A model generated the notes under the pieces. That model was not told the DNA's origin, did not search any database, and saw nothing but the letters and a program-made list of their open reading frames with translations. From positions 1 through 64,000 of the forward strand of contig NZ_JAQCNH010000005.1 of NCBI RefSeq assembly GCF_028275115.1: a DNA stretch of 64,000 bases. The letters run 5' to 3'. Origin of the DNA: Halorientalis sp. GTDB lineage: Archaea > Halobacteriota > Halobacteria > Halobacteriales > Haloarculaceae. Positions 8,220-17,492 of this stretch are shown piece by piece (position 1 is the first letter of the stretch; each line of letters opens with the position of its first letter). Made by a program: the position numbers and the translations under genes.

Positions 8220-8453
8220 CGCCGGCGCTGCCCACCCTTGGTCAGTCGCAGAAAGCGAACGCGTTCGGCGTCAACGACGCGGTCCTCGGGCACCGGCCGG
8301 TCGTCGACCAGCACCGACACCTCGCGGGGGCTGTAGTCGACGGCACGCACCAGGTCCGCGTAGGTCGGGTCGGCGCCGAGCGTCTCAGGGTCGACCTCGT
8401 GGGTATCCTCGCCGACGACTTCGACCGTGACCGTATCCGACGGTTCGGGGCAT
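8144..8453 (-). pseudogene. SAMP2-like ubiquitin-fold modifier, frameshifted and run through its stop
   Basis: The frame reads TVTVEVVGEDTHEVDPE, then YADLVRAVDYSPREVSVLV and ends RFLRLTKGG, matching haloarchaeal SAMP2, whose C-terminal Gly-Gly is conjugated to proteins and used for tRNA thiolation. Two defects are visible. No start codon precedes the fold in this frame: an ATG at 8453 is out of frame by one base, beside a CCCC run where CCC would restore MPEPSDTVTVEVV. The Gly-Gly codons (8231-8236) are followed by CAG instead of a stop, so the frame runs 28 residues into the TnpB tail. It could be a true pseudogene, or a sequencing error plus a processed extension. Confidence 0.72.
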
Positions 8454-8550
8454 CGGATTTGAGCGTGTCGCTTACCGTCGGGTCCGGCGGTGGCGGGCCG
8501 GTCGTGACGGTCCCGGTCAGTTTATGCCGTGGCCAGTCCTTCGTCAGAAC

Positions 8551-10476
8551 ATGAGCGAGGCCGACACCGAGTCGCGGGCCGGGCGGGACGAGATCTGGAT
8601 CGAGAAGTACCGTCCGCAGACACTCGACGAGATCGTCGGACAGGAGACCATCGTCGAACGCCTCCGGAGCTACGTCAGCAGGGACGACCTTCCCCATCTC
8701 ATGTTCTCGGGGGAGGCCGGGATCGGAAAGAGTACTGCGGCACTCGCCATCGCCCGGGACCTGTACGGCGAGGACTGGGAAGAACACTTCCTCGAACTCA
8801 ACGCCTCTGACCAGCGCGGGATCGACGTGGTCCGGGAACGGATCAAGAGCTTCGCACGGTCCTCCTTCGGCGGCGCGAACTACCGAATTATATTCCTCGA
8901 CGAGGCGGACTCGTTGTGCGTGCCACCGGGGACCGAGGTCGTCACCGGGTATCCCTCGTCGCCGGAAATAAAGCCGATCGAAGAGGTTGACGAGAGCGGT
9001 GAGCCGATCCCGTCCGTCGACTTCGAGACGAACGAGATACAGTCCGACGCGGGCAAACTCGTAGACTCCGGGGTTGCGGACTTCTTCGAGGTCGAGTTGG
9101 AAGACGGACGGACGATTCTCGCGAGCCTCTCGCATCCGTTTTTCGTCGTCGGTGAGGACGGAACACTCGTCGAGAAGGAACTCCAGGAACTGTCGCCGGG
9201 TGACGAGATCGCCGATTTCAGAGACGACGTCGGCGTGTCCCGATGTGAGATCTGTGGCGACTGGACTGCAGGCCGGTTCTGTTCCCTGAATTGTAAGGAC
9301 GAGGGGCACAGCCGCGAGATACAGGGAGACGGGAACCCGATGTGGGACCCCGAAGTCGCAGAGAAGGTTTCGGAAGCGCTGAGAGGTCACGAACCAACGG
9401 TGGGAGGGAACGTTCGGCACAGTGACGAACTCGGTCACGTCGTTCGATCAGATCGGGAGTACGAGGTCGGAACGGCGTTACAGGATGCCGGAGTCAGCTA
9501 CGAATACGAGCCGAAGTTCGAGCTGTCCGATTCGGCGTATTATCCCGACTTCCAGATCGACGATACGATACTCGAACTGAAAGAACTCGTCGAACTTCGG
9601 GGCGGGGCCGAGAAAGTCGAGGAGTTCCTGGAACTGTACGGTGACGAATACACCGTCGTGGTTGTCGGAGACGAAGAACTTCCTCATCACGAACAGTATC
9701 AAACGGACGAGTTCGAGCCTGCAGTCCTCTCCGACGGCGGAGTGAAGACGGTAGAAACGGCCGAGGTACGCAGCGTCGAATACAGCCACCGTGGCAGGGC
9801 CTACAACATCAGTATGGAGGGAACGCCAAACTTCATGCTTGCCAACGGAGTCTTGACCCACAACACCTCCGACGCCCAGTCAGCACTCCGTCGCACCATG
9901 GAGGAGTTCTCGAACAACGTCCGCTTCATCCTCTCGTGTAACTACTCCAGTCAGATCATCGACCCGATCCAGTCCCGCTGTGCGGTCTTCCGGTTCAATT
10001 CCCTCTCGGACGAGGCCGTCGAGGAGCAGGTCCGGATCATCGCCGAGGAGGAGGATATCGAGGTGACCGACGACGGTGTGGACGCGCTGGTCTACGCCGC
10101 CGGCGGGGACATGCGCCGGGCCATCAACGGCCTCCAGGCCGCCGCGGTCACCGGCGACGTGGTCGACGAGGAAGGGGTCTACGCCATCACGTCCACGGCC
10201 CGCCCGGAGGAGATCCGGGAGATGGTAACGCAGGCCCTGGACGGCGACTTCCTCGCCGCCCGGTCGACGCTCGACGACCTGCTCACGACCGAGGGGATGG
10301 CCGGCGGCGACGTAATCGACCAGCTTCATCGCTCGGTCTGGGAGTTCGACCTGGACGACGAGGCCGCCGTCCAGTTGCTCGACCGCATCGGCGAGGCCGA
10401 CTACCGGATCACCGAGGGGGCCAACGAGCGCATCCAGCTCGAAGCGCTGCTGGCCTCGCTGGCACTGGACGAGTGA
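8551..10476 (+). CDS. rfcS: Replication factor C small subunit, intein-containing precursor
   Basis: RfcS is the AAA+ ATPase of the clamp loader that places PCNA on primed DNA. The 641-residue precursor contains a 316-residue intein (residues 123-438) and a 325-residue host, the normal size. Host motifs: EKYRPQTLDEIVGQ, Walker A GEAGIGKS, Walker B FLDEAD directly before the intein, then TSDAQSALRRTME, sensor SCNYSSQI and the SRC motif with the arginine finger. Host activity needs splicing. The ATG at 8551 gives the family start, and a tttatg box about 28 bp upstream suggests a leaderless mRNA. Confidence 0.95.
   Translation: MSEADTESRAGRDEIWIEKYRPQTLDEIVGQETIVERLRSYVSRDDLPHLMFSGEAGIGKSTAALAIARDLYGEDWEEHFLELNASDQRGIDVVRERIKSFARSSFGGANYRIIFLDEADSLCVPPGTEVVTGYPSSPEIKPIEEVDESGEPIPSVDFETNEIQSDAGKLVDSGVADFFEVELEDGRTILASLSHPFFVVGEDGTLVEKELQELSPGDEIADFRDDVGVSRCEICGDWTAGRFCSLNCKDEGHSREIQGDGNPMWDPEVAEKVSEALRGHEPTVGGNVRHSDELGHVVRSDREYEVGTALQDAGVSYEYEPKFELSDSAYYPDFQIDDTILELKELVELRGGAEKVEEFLELYGDEYTVVVVGDEELPHHEQYQTDEFEPAVLSDGGVKTVETAEVRSVEYSHRGRAYNISMEGTPNFMLANGVLTHNTSDAQSALRRTMEEFSNNVRFILSCNYSSQIIDPIQSRCAVFRFNSLSDEAVEEQVRIIAEEEDIEVTDDGVDALVYAAGGDMRRAINGLQAAAVTGDVVDEEGVYAITSTARPEEIREMVTQALDGDFLAARSTLDDLLTTEGMAGGDVIDQLHRSVWEFDLDDEAAVQLLDRIGEADYRITEGANERIQLEALLASLALDE
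8917..9864 (+). mobile_element. RfcS intein with zinc-finger/NUMOD3-like module and PD-(D/E)XK nuclease
   Basis: The 316-residue intein is inserted after DEADSL of RfcS. It starts with Cys1, has block B SxxH (S70, H73) and ends LTHN before the host Thr, so splicing residues are intact. There is no LAGLIDADG motif. Instead the middle holds a four-Cys zinc site (C110, C113, C122, C126), a NUMOD3-like GDGNPMW (137-143), and YYPDFQI with D211 followed by E220-x-K222, the PD-(D/E)XK nuclease signature. The DNA is visibly less GC-rich than the host exons, as expected for a horizontally moving insert. Confidence 0.88.
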
Positions 10477-10564
10477 GAGTCGAGCGGTCGCGGGCGGTCC
10501 CACCGGCCCGACCGTCGTCCGTTCGCTGTCGGCGGGCGGACGGGCCGTCGCAACTCTCGCCCCC

Positions 10565-11215
10565 TCAGTCGGTCCGCCGGGGGGTCCGGGCCAGCACGAA
10601 CAACGGCACGCCAATTTTCAGTGCCGCGTCTATGGCGACCCGGGCCGGCAACAACGGCAGGTCCGGCGCGAGCGCGAAGCCCGGTGCTCCGAGTATCCAG
10701 ACCACCGGATAGAGCAGGAATAGAGCGACGACGGCGTTCCGGGCACGGTCAAAAGCAGGCGCGGCATCGGCGCTGTCCCGGGCCGCTCGCGAGAGTGGCC
10801 CGAACAGGACCCAGAGGAGCGCACAAAAAGCGCCCACGGCGACGCCGAGCCACGCGAGTTTCGCCGCCCCCGTGGTCAGTGTCGCGACCAGCGTTACGGC
10901 CATGCTGTACCCGCCGATCGCCATTCCGGTCGCGGTCGTCTCGCGGTCGGCGTCGGCGAGCACTGAGAGGACGAACACGAGCAGCGGGATGGCGAGGATG
11001 CCGTCGGCGAAGCGGCCCCAGTGGACCACGCGGTCACCGGCGCGGACGGCCCACCCCGTCGCCATAGCGAGGTACCAGGTGCCGATTGAAACCGGGAGGA
11101 ACGGGAGGACGGCGGCGAGCGTTCTTGCTCGGCCCGCGCGGCCACGTCCGAGCCAGCCGACCAGTGCCGCCCCAGCGCCGAAACCTGCGGCGACCGCCAC
11201 GAGCGTGGGGTCCAT
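10565..11215 (-). CDS. Divergent microbial rhodopsin-like seven-helix protein
   Basis: This 216-residue protein has seven predicted transmembrane helices. Helix G reads AIDAALKIG, keeping the retinal-binding Lys (K200) and the Asp one turn before (D196). Helix C reads RFADGILAIPLL, keeping Arg68 and the counter-ion Asp71 but replacing bacteriorhodopsin Trp86 by Gly, Thr89 by Ala and the donor Asp96 by Val. Helix F has YPVVW but Phe for Trp182. It should bind retinal but is unlikely to be an efficient proton pump; a sensory or unknown role is possible. The ATG overlaps the stop of the upstream frame (TGATG). Confidence 0.78.
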   Translation of the reverse strand: MDPTLVAVAAGFGAGAALVGWLGRGRAGRARTLAAVLPFLPVSIGTWYLAMATGWAVRAGDRVVHWGRFADGILAIPLLVFVLSVLADADRETTATGMAIGGYSMAVTLVATLTTGAAKLAWLGVAVGAFCALLWVLFGPLSRAARDSADAAPAFDRARNAVVALFLLYPVVWILGAPGFALAPDLPLLPARVAIDAALKIGVPLFVLARTPRRTD

Positions 11216-11586
11216 CAGTTCGAATGCCAGAGCCGGTAGTTCAAGAAGACGGCGAAGGTGACCCGCGCGGAGGGCGGGGCCAGCAGGACAACAGCCCGTC
11301 GGTCCACCCTGTCGGAAGCCCGGGCAGTCGCGACGGCGGCGAGCCACGGGATGGCGACAACGGCGAGCCCGGCCTGCCGGACCGGCCACGTTGCCTCACC
11401 CAGCAGCGCGAACGGCGCGGCCTAGTCCAGCCCGAACACCTGGCCGGGCGAGGTGAGCGCCGGGTTCACAAGCGTCGGCTACCCCCTCGTGACGCCGTCG
11501 AGCGACACGAGGGGCCCGAGGCCGCCGAGCAGTTCGCTGGCGTCCGCTGTGCGGGCGGGGGAGGCGACGGGCCGCCAAGCGAGCAC
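11215..11586 (-). pseudogene. Unidentified membrane protein frame with two in-frame TAG codons, coupled to the rhodopsin
   Basis: One frame runs from a GTG at 11586 to a TGA at 11215-11217 and is broken by TAG at 11479-11481 and 11422-11424. The flanking residues look protein-like: DGVTRG(stop)PTLVNPALTSPG, VFGLD(stop)AAPFALLGEATW, then two hydrophobic segments and an NYRLWHSN end. Both TAGs could be TGG (Trp) changed by one transition. The TGA overlaps the rhodopsin ATG, as in a coupled operon. I do not recognise the family. It is most likely a recent pseudogene. Confidence 0.6.
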
Positions 11587-11609
11587 CGCGTTATACTCGA
11601 CTGGCTCGG

Positions 11610-11617
11610 TTATATTA
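11610..11617 (-). promoter_or_regulatory. TATA-like box upstream of the two-TAG frame and rhodopsin
   Basis: The AT-only run TTATATTA on the plus strand is centred about 27 bp before the GTG at 11586. This fits a leaderless start there and suggests that the locus still has a promoter. Confidence 0.5.
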
Positions 11618-11759
11618 CCGGTCACGTCGGGGCGGATAAAGAGAACCCAAAGGCTCCCAGCGACGCGTGCGTGATATCCGCGAAACAACCGGACCGCGGC
11701 GAATCTCGCCGGCTGTTCGGAACTGTTTTACCGTCCGGTTGACCACAGTATGGCAACGA

Positions 11760-14531
11760 ATGAGCGAGCTCGAAGAGGAGTACGAACTCCAGTACTTCGA
11801 AGACGAGGGGTTTCATCGGCTGGAGTGTTCGGCCTGTGGGGACCACTTCTGGACCCTGGACGCGAGTCGGGAGACCTGCGGCGAGCCCCCATGTGCGGAG
11901 TACAGCTTCATCGACGAACCGGGGTTCGACGAGGCGCTGTCGCTGTCGGAGATGCGCGAGACGTTTCTCTCCTTTTTCGAGGACCACGGTCACGGGCGGG
12001 TCGACCCGTACCCCGTCGCCGCGAACCGCTGGCGTGACGACGTGTTGCTGACGCAGGCGTCCATCTACGATTTTCAACCGCACGTCACCTCGGGACAGTC
12101 GCCGCCGCCGGCGAACCCACTGGTGGTGTCACAGCCCTGTATCCGGATGCAGGACATCGACAACGTGGGCAAGACCGGCCGTCACACCATGGCCTTCGAG
12201 ATGGGGGGCCATCACGCCTTCAACGCCGCCGAGGACGCCGACTACGCCTACTCCGGGGAGGTCTACTGGAAAGAGGAGTGCGTGCAGTACTGCGTGGAGT
12301 TTTTCGAGTCACTCGGCGCGGACATGGGCGAGTTGACCTTCATCGAGGACCCGTGGGTCGGCGGGGGCAACGCCGGCCCGGCGTTCGAGGTTATCTACCG
12401 GGGGCTGGAACTCGCCACCCTCGTGTTCATGTGTTTCGAGCAGGACCCCGACGGGGACTACGTGCTCAAGGACGGCAACAGCTACTCCCGGATGGACCGC
12501 CGGGTCATCGACACGGGCTACGGCATCGAGCGCTGGACGTGGATGAGCCAGGGCACGCCGACCGTTTACGAGGCGATCTATCCCGACATGATCGCCTTCC
12601 TGAAGAACAACGCCGGGGTCACCCACACCGACGAGGAGGCGGCCATCGTCCACGACGCCGCGCGGCTCTCCGGGAGTCTGGACATCGACGACGTCGACGA
12701 CGTGGAGGCCGCCCGTGCGGACATCGCGGCCGAACTCGGGGTCGACGTCGGCCGCCTGCGCGACCTCGTGGAGCCTCTGGAGGATATCTACGCCATCTCC
12801 GATCACGCACGGACCCTGGCGTACATGCTCGGAGATGGCATCGTTCCCTCGAACGTCGGAACGGGCTATCTCGCGCGGATGGTGCTCCGGCGGACCAAGC
12901 GGCTCTGTGACAACGTCGGCGTGGACGCCCCGCTGGACGAACTCGTCGACATGCAGGCCGAGCGGCTGGGCTACCGCAACCGCGACACGATCCGGGACAT
13001 CGTCCGCACCGAGGTCGAGAAGTACCGCGAGACGCTCGACCGGGGCGGCCGGAAGGTCCGCCAGCTGGCCGCCGACTACGCCGCCTCGGGCGACCCCATC
13101 CCGACCGAGGAGCTGATCGAGTTGTACGACAGCCACGGCATCCAGCCCGACATGGTCGAGGAGATCGCCGCCGAGCGGAAGGTTGCCGTGGACGTGCCCG
13201 ACGACTTCTACGCGCTGGTCGCTGACCGTCACGACGCCGAGGACGCCGCGGCCGAGGCCGAGGGGTCGAGTCATGGCGAGCGCCAGGCGGACCTGCCAGA
13301 GACCGACCGGCTCTACTACGAGGACCAAGAGCGCATGGAGTTCGAGGCGATGGTGCTGGACGTGTTCGAGCGCGAGGACGGTGATTACGACGTGGTCCTC
13401 GATCAAACGATGTTCTACCCGGAAGGTGGGGGTCAGCCGGCGGACTACGGGACGCTCACGACCGACGACGTGACCACCGAGGTGACCGACGTCCAGATTG
13501 TCGACGGAGTGGTCCTCCACCGGGCCGACGAGGACCCGGGCAAAGGTGAGTTCGTCCGCGGTCAGATCGACGCCGACCGCCGACGACGGCTCATGCGCCA
13601 CCACACCGCTACTCACGTCGTCGGCCACGCGGCTCGCACAGTGCTAGGGGACCACATCCGGCAGGCCGGCGCGCAGAAACACACCGACAGCGCCCGGCTG
13701 GACGTGCGCCACTACGAGCCGATCACCCGCGAGCAGGTCAAGGAGATCGAACGCCTCGCCAACGAGGTCGTGATGGACAACACGACGGTCAGTCAGGAGT
13801 GGCCTGACCGCCACGAGGCGGAGGCCGAGCACGGCTTCGACCTCTATCAGGGCGGGATTCCGGCCGGCGAGCAGATCCGGCTGATCCACGTCGACGAGGA
13901 CGTGCAGGCCTGCGGTGGGACACACGTCGCCCGCACCGGCGACGTGGGCGCGATCAAGCTCCTCGGCACGGAACGCATCCAGGACGGCGTGGAGCGGCTC
14001 ACGTTCGCCGCCGGCGACGCCGCCGTCGGCGCGACACAGGAGACCGAAGACGCCCTCTACGCGGCCGCCGACACCCTCGACGTGAGTCCCCAGGACGTGC
14101 CCGAGACCGCCGAGCGCTTCTTCGAGGAGTGGAAGGCCCGGGGCAAAACCATCGAACAACTCAAAGAAGAGCTCGCGGAAGTCCGGGCGGCCGGCGACGA
14201 CGGCGAGGAAGTCGATGTGGGCGGGACACCCGCGGTGGTCCAGCGGCTGGACGCCGACATGGACGAACTCCGGGCGACCGCGAACGCCCTCGTCGAGGAG
14301 GGCAAGATCGCCGTCATCGGGAGCGGGCGGGAGGGCGCGCAGTTCGTCGTCGCCGTCCCCGACGACGCCGGAATCGACGCCGGCGAGGTCGTCGGCGAAC
14401 TCGCGGCCAGGGTCGGCGGTGGCGGCGGCGGCCCGCCGGACTTCGCACAGGGCGGCGGCCCCGATGGCGAAGCCATCGACGACGCGCTGGCGGACGCACC
14501 CGACGTGCTCAGACAGGTCCTGAACGCCTGA
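11760..14531 (+). CDS. alaS: Alanyl-tRNA synthetase
   Basis: AlaRS charges tRNA-Ala with alanine and edits misacylated Ser/Gly. The 923-residue protein is of the archaeal type: N-terminal extension with [10 protein letters not shown] and ETCGEPPC cysteines, class II catalytic core with the [13 protein letters not shown] and [11 protein letters not shown] motifs, editing domain with [11 protein letters not shown] and CGGTH zinc-site motifs, and a C-terminal DHHA1 domain with [15 protein letters not shown]. The ATG at 11760 begins [13 protein letters not shown] as expected. A ttttac box lies about 35 bp upstream. Confidence 0.97.
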   Translation: MSELEEEYELQYFEDEGFHRLECSACGDHFWTLDASRETCGEPPCAEYSFIDEPGFDEALSLSEMRETFLSFFEDHGHGRVDPYPVAANRWRDDVLLTQASIYDFQPHVTSGQSPPPANPLVVSQPCIRMQDIDNVGKTGRHTMAFEMGGHHAFNAAEDADYAYSGEVYWKEECVQYCVEFFESLGADMGELTFIEDPWVGGGNAGPAFEVIYRGLELATLVFMCFEQDPDGDYVLKDGNSYSRMDRRVIDTGYGIERWTWMSQGTPTVYEAIYPDMIAFLKNNAGVTHTDEEAAIVHDAARLSGSLDIDDVDDVEAARADIAAELGVDVGRLRDLVEPLEDIYAISDHARTLAYMLGDGIVPSNVGTGYLARMVLRRTKRLCDNVGVDAPLDELVDMQAERLGYRNRDTIRDIVRTEVEKYRETLDRGGRKVRQLAADYAASGDPIPTEELIELYDSHGIQPDMVEEIAAERKVAVDVPDDFYALVADRHDAEDAAAEAEGSSHGERQADLPETDRLYYEDQERMEFEAMVLDVFEREDGDYDVVLDQTMFYPEGGGQPADYGTLTTDDVTTEVTDVQIVDGVVLHRADEDPGKGEFVRGQIDADRRRRLMRHHTATHVVGHAARTVLGDHIRQAGAQKHTDSARLDVRHYEPITREQVKEIERLANEVVMDNTTVSQEWPDRHEAEAEHGFDLYQGGIPAGEQIRLIHVDEDVQACGGTHVARTGDVGAIKLLGTERIQDGVERLTFAAGDAAVGATQETEDALYAAADTLDVSPQDVPETAERFFEEWKARGKTIEQLKEELAEVRAAGDDGEEVDVGGTPAVVQRLDADMDELRATANALVEEGKIAVIGSGREGAQFVVAVPDDAGIDAGEVVGELAARVGGGGGGPPDFAQGGGPDGEAIDDALADAPDVLRQVLNA

Positions 14532-14543
14532 CCAGGGGCCGGG

Positions 14544-15050
14544 TCAGCCGGTCTCGCAGTCGCCGTCGGTGTCGACGGTACTGGCCTCGTCGGTAGCGGT
14601 TCCACCGGCGTCGCGTGCCGGCGGTGTGACTCGCTCGAACCGCTCGGGGTCGAGGGCGAGCAGGTCGGTCGCATCCAGTGCGACGCCGGCCCAGGCGCGG
14701 ACGGCGGCGAGGACGAGCGCGAGCGAGACCGGCCAGACGGTGACGTGCGCTTCGTTGACCAGCAGCGTCCCGAGTCCGAGGAGGGCGGCGAGGACGGCCG
14801 CGAGGCGCGGATAGCGGCCCCACCGCCACAGGAGGAGTACGGGCAGTGTGGCCAGTCCCGAGAGGGTGGCGACCGCGAGAAGGACGGCCGCGACGAGCGT
14901 CCCGATCCGGTCGCCACCGGCGTATCCCTCCACGAACAGCCCGACAGCGAGCGACACCTGGAGCAGAATCCCGCCGACTGCGAGGGCCGACGCGGACGGG
15001 AGCCTGTCGAGCAGGGCACCCAGCCGGCGGAGCGGTGTCGTCGGTGTCAT
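14544..15050 (-). CDS. Hypothetical membrane protein
   Basis: This 168-residue protein begins MTPTTPLRRLGALLDRL. It contains four or five hydrophobic segments (for example ALAVGGILLQVSLAVGLFV and LVAAVLLAVATLSGL) and an acidic soluble tail that ends in DTDGDCETG. The start at 15050 overlaps the stop of the preceding gene (15047) by 4 bp, so the two are co-translated. I recognise no family. It ends close to the convergent end of alaS. Confidence 0.72.
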   Translation of the reverse strand: MTPTTPLRRLGALLDRLPSASALAVGGILLQVSLAVGLFVEGYAGGDRIGTLVAAVLLAVATLSGLATLPVLLLWRWGRYPRLAAVLAALLGLGTLLVNEAHVTVWPVSLALVLAAVRAWAGVALDATDLLALDPERFERVTPPARDAGGTATDEASTVDTDGDCETG

Positions 15051-15991
15051 ACTGGTCGAGTGAGCAAATCGACGAACAGTCGGGCAGCGTCGAGCGCGAG
15101 ACTGGCGACGGTCCACTTGAGCGACGCGAGCGGTCCGACGCCACGAATCGTGATCTCGCCGGACGTGAACGCACGTCTGAGCGTCGCGTCGGGCTGTTCG
15201 GCCGTCAGAACGCCTCTGGCCGTCTGTTCGTCGACCGTCAGCACCAGCGTGGCGTCGGGGTGGGACCCGGCCCGCAGGTCCCGGACCCGGCCGTCTTCGC
15301 TCGTCCGGAACGAGACCACGCCGGTTCCCCCGTCGGTCCGGTCAATACGGAGAGTGACGCGTTCGCCGTTGATATGTGCGCCGAGCACGCCGAGGTCGTA
15401 GCTGCCGGCGCTGGCGTTGTAGGTCGCGACCGTGGTCGCGAGACGGCGATAGAAGCCCGTCCCGAGGCCGTCGGTTCCGCGGGGGTCGGCCGCGACCACG
15501 TCTCCAGCCCGGGACTGCAACGCGTCGATCCGGTCGCTGGAGACGCCCGTGTTACGGCGGTAGCTGGCGTTCAGTTCCGCGACTGCGGTCCGGACCTGCT
15601 GGAGGCGCGTGTCTACTCCACGGGCGCGCGTCGCCACCGCCGAGATACGGTCGGCGTACACCTCGGCACCGAGTGTGCCTCGCTCGCGGGCGGCACGCAG
15701 GGCAGCCGTGCGGGCTTCGAGGCGACGAAGGCGCGTCTCCGTGTCGTCGAGCGCGGCGGCCACGACTCGCGCTCTCGCCGCCGGCGTCTCGGCAGCGGCC
15801 AGTCGGTCCCGGAGATCGGCGGCCGCGAGCGAGCCGTCGAGTGTGGCTCGCTGTGTGTCGATGGCCCCGGAGACGGCCGTACCCGGGCCGGTCGCGTTAC
15901 GTTCCTGTGGCGGCGCCGCCACCGCGCTCCCGACTGTCACAAGCACCGCGACGACCAGCACGACCGCGACAGTACGACGGACTCGTATCAT
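15047..15991 (-). CDS. Secreted coiled-coil protein, haloarchaeal hypothetical
   Basis: This 314-residue protein has an N-terminal signal peptide (MIRVRRTVAVVLVVAVLV, then SAVAAPP). A helical region rich in Ala/Arg/Asp (about 50-170) looks like a coiled coil, followed by a beta-rich domain and a hydrophobic C-terminal helix (LASLKWTVASLALDAARLFV). It would be exported and possibly membrane-attached. It is co-translated with the membrane protein downstream through an ATGA overlap, suggesting that they work together at the membrane. The start at 15991 is set by the signal peptide. Confidence 0.75.
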   Translation of the reverse strand: MIRVRRTVAVVLVVAVLVTVGSAVAAPPQERNATGPGTAVSGAIDTQRATLDGSLAAADLRDRLAAAETPAARARVVAAALDDTETRLRRLEARTAALRAARERGTLGAEVYADRISAVATRARGVDTRLQQVRTAVAELNASYRRNTGVSSDRIDALQSRAGDVVAADPRGTDGLGTGFYRRLATTVATYNASAGSYDLGVLGAHINGERVTLRIDRTDGGTGVVSFRTSEDGRVRDLRAGSHPDATLVLTVDEQTARGVLTAEQPDATLRRAFTSGEITIRGVGPLASLKWTVASLALDAARLFVDLLTRPV

Positions 15992-16124
15992 TCGTCGCTC
16001 TACAACTCCGGTAGGCACCCCGGAGAGTTGAAGTACACAGACGTTCCGGCCCAATCAGCGCCGCTTTGGAACCGTTCAATGGCTGGACGGGAGCGGAACA
16101 GAGCGGAGCGTGGAGCGGGCGCGG

Positions 16125-17204
16125 TCATACTTCGATCTCCCCAGGGAGCGCGAGGACGTTCTCGCGGCCGAGTCGGTAGACCTCGATGCGCTCGGCCTCG
16201 TGCATCTCGTTGACCACGTCGCTGGCCTTGGTCCGTGACCACTCGACGGCCGCGATGAGGTCCTGTTGTTTCATGCGACCCCCCTCGGCCTCCAGCAGTC
16301 GCAGGACCCGTTCCTCGTCGGTGAGCAGTTCCTCCGGCAGGTCGTCGGAGCCGTCCTCGACGGTTCCGGGCCCGCCCTCCCCCGTCTCGTCTCCGCCGGC
16401 GTCGGCAGGGGCCGCCATCGTCCGGTCGCTCGCCGTGCCGCCCCACCACCGTCCGTAGCCGTACCAGCCGACGGCGAGGCCGAGCATCAGGACCGCACCG
16501 CCGAGAGCCGGCAGTACTGGGTCGATACCGCCGACGCCGGTCGCGTCCAGCGCGATCGTCGGGTCTTCGGTCCGGAACCGCACGGGGCCCGTCCAGCGGA
16601 CGGCGTGGGCCTGACTGGCGTCGGGGTCGGGCGTGACCGACGCTCGCTCGAAGGCGTCGGGCCACTCCATCCAGAGCGACTCGTTCGCACCGAGTCGGAG
16701 GCCGCCGATGGCGTCGCCGAGGACGTACCGATCCGGCGTGGGCGTCGCGGCGAAGTTCGTCCAGGTGAAGCGGTAGGTCACAACGCCGAACCGGCCGGAC
16801 GGCACCGACCGGTGGGCCCGGACCGATCCGTTCTGGACCGCCATCGACCGCCCCGTCTCCCGCTGGGCCCGGTCGACGGCGCGTCGCATCCGTCCCACGA
16901 AGGCACCCGGCGGGTTCGAGACGTTCGCTCGCGCCCGCGCGAAGGCGCGACGCGCGACTCGGTCGGTGAGTTCGTAGCGGAATTCCACCGTCCAGTGGGC
17001 GTCCCCGTCCCGGTCGATGTCGACTCGGGTCACAACCGTGTCGTAGCCCGACACCGGTGCGCTGGCGCCGACGAAAGACGGACTCGACCCCGCGTCCCCG
17101 GTCGCGCCCGCCGAAGCACCGAGCGCGACCGCGATTAGAACCGTGACAGCCGCTCCAAGCGTGACCGGACGAACGACTCGATCCCCGATGGCGCTGTCTG
17201 ACAT
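16125..17204 (-). CDS. Membrane-anchored winged-helix regulator (DUF7345/DUF7343-like)
   Basis: This 359-residue protein has a signal-anchor (about 13-33), an extracellular beta domain (about 45-230), one transmembrane helix (VLPALGGAVLMLGLAVGW), and a cytoplasmic C-terminal winged helix starting LLTDEERVLRLLEAEGGRMKQ and ending NVLALPGEIEV. This layout of external sensor plus internal DNA-binding domain is common in haloarchaea (family names from memory). It would pass a surface signal to transcription without a kinase. It is divergent from the DUF7331/protease pair; the 288-bp spacer holds an AT-rich tatttaaaac element near 17332-17341. Confidence 0.82.
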   Translation of the reverse strand: MSDSAIGDRVVRPVTLGAAVTVLIAVALGASAGATGDAGSSPSFVGASAPVSGYDTVVTRVDIDRDGDAHWTVEFRYELTDRVARRAFARARANVSNPPGAFVGRMRRAVDRAQRETGRSMAVQNGSVRAHRSVPSGRFGVVTYRFTWTNFAATPTPDRYVLGDAIGGLRLGANESLWMEWPDAFERASVTPDPDASQAHAVRWTGPVRFRTEDPTIALDATGVGGIDPVLPALGGAVLMLGLAVGWYGYGRWWGGTASDRTMAAPADAGGDETGEGGPGTVEDGSDDLPEELLTDEERVLRLLEAEGGRMKQQDLIAAVEWSRTKASDVVNEMHEAERIEVYRLGRENVLALPGEIEV

Positions 17205-17492
17205 TCCTCACCCCACACGACGCATGTTCGGTTCGGTCGTGTTCGTGAACCGACTTGATAGTGGGGGATTGTTCGAAGCGACGCCACGGACCACCGGGAC
17301 GGTCGACGGGAAATCGCCGGTGAAATTTGTACTATTTAAAACTTACTACCGTTTACGTCTTCGCATCGAGGTCAGAATACTGAACCGCAGTACAACAGTG
17401 GTGCTGATTGACGCGGAGTGTGGTTGAGAGTCGCTGATTGGCGCTGAGGCTAAGGGGTTTATACGGACATTCCGGCCCGAGAAGGGAGTGTG

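Noticed and set aside
8242-9438. A 398-codon open frame on the minus strand opposite rfcS and the intein.
   Set aside because: It lies entirely antisense to a well-supported gene, has no family motifs, and arises from high-GC third-position bias.
11215-11586. TAG read as a recoded amino acid (pyrrolysine) in the frame before the rhodopsin.
   Set aside because: No pyl genes are visible and haloarchaea are not known to use it; TGG to TAG decay is simpler.
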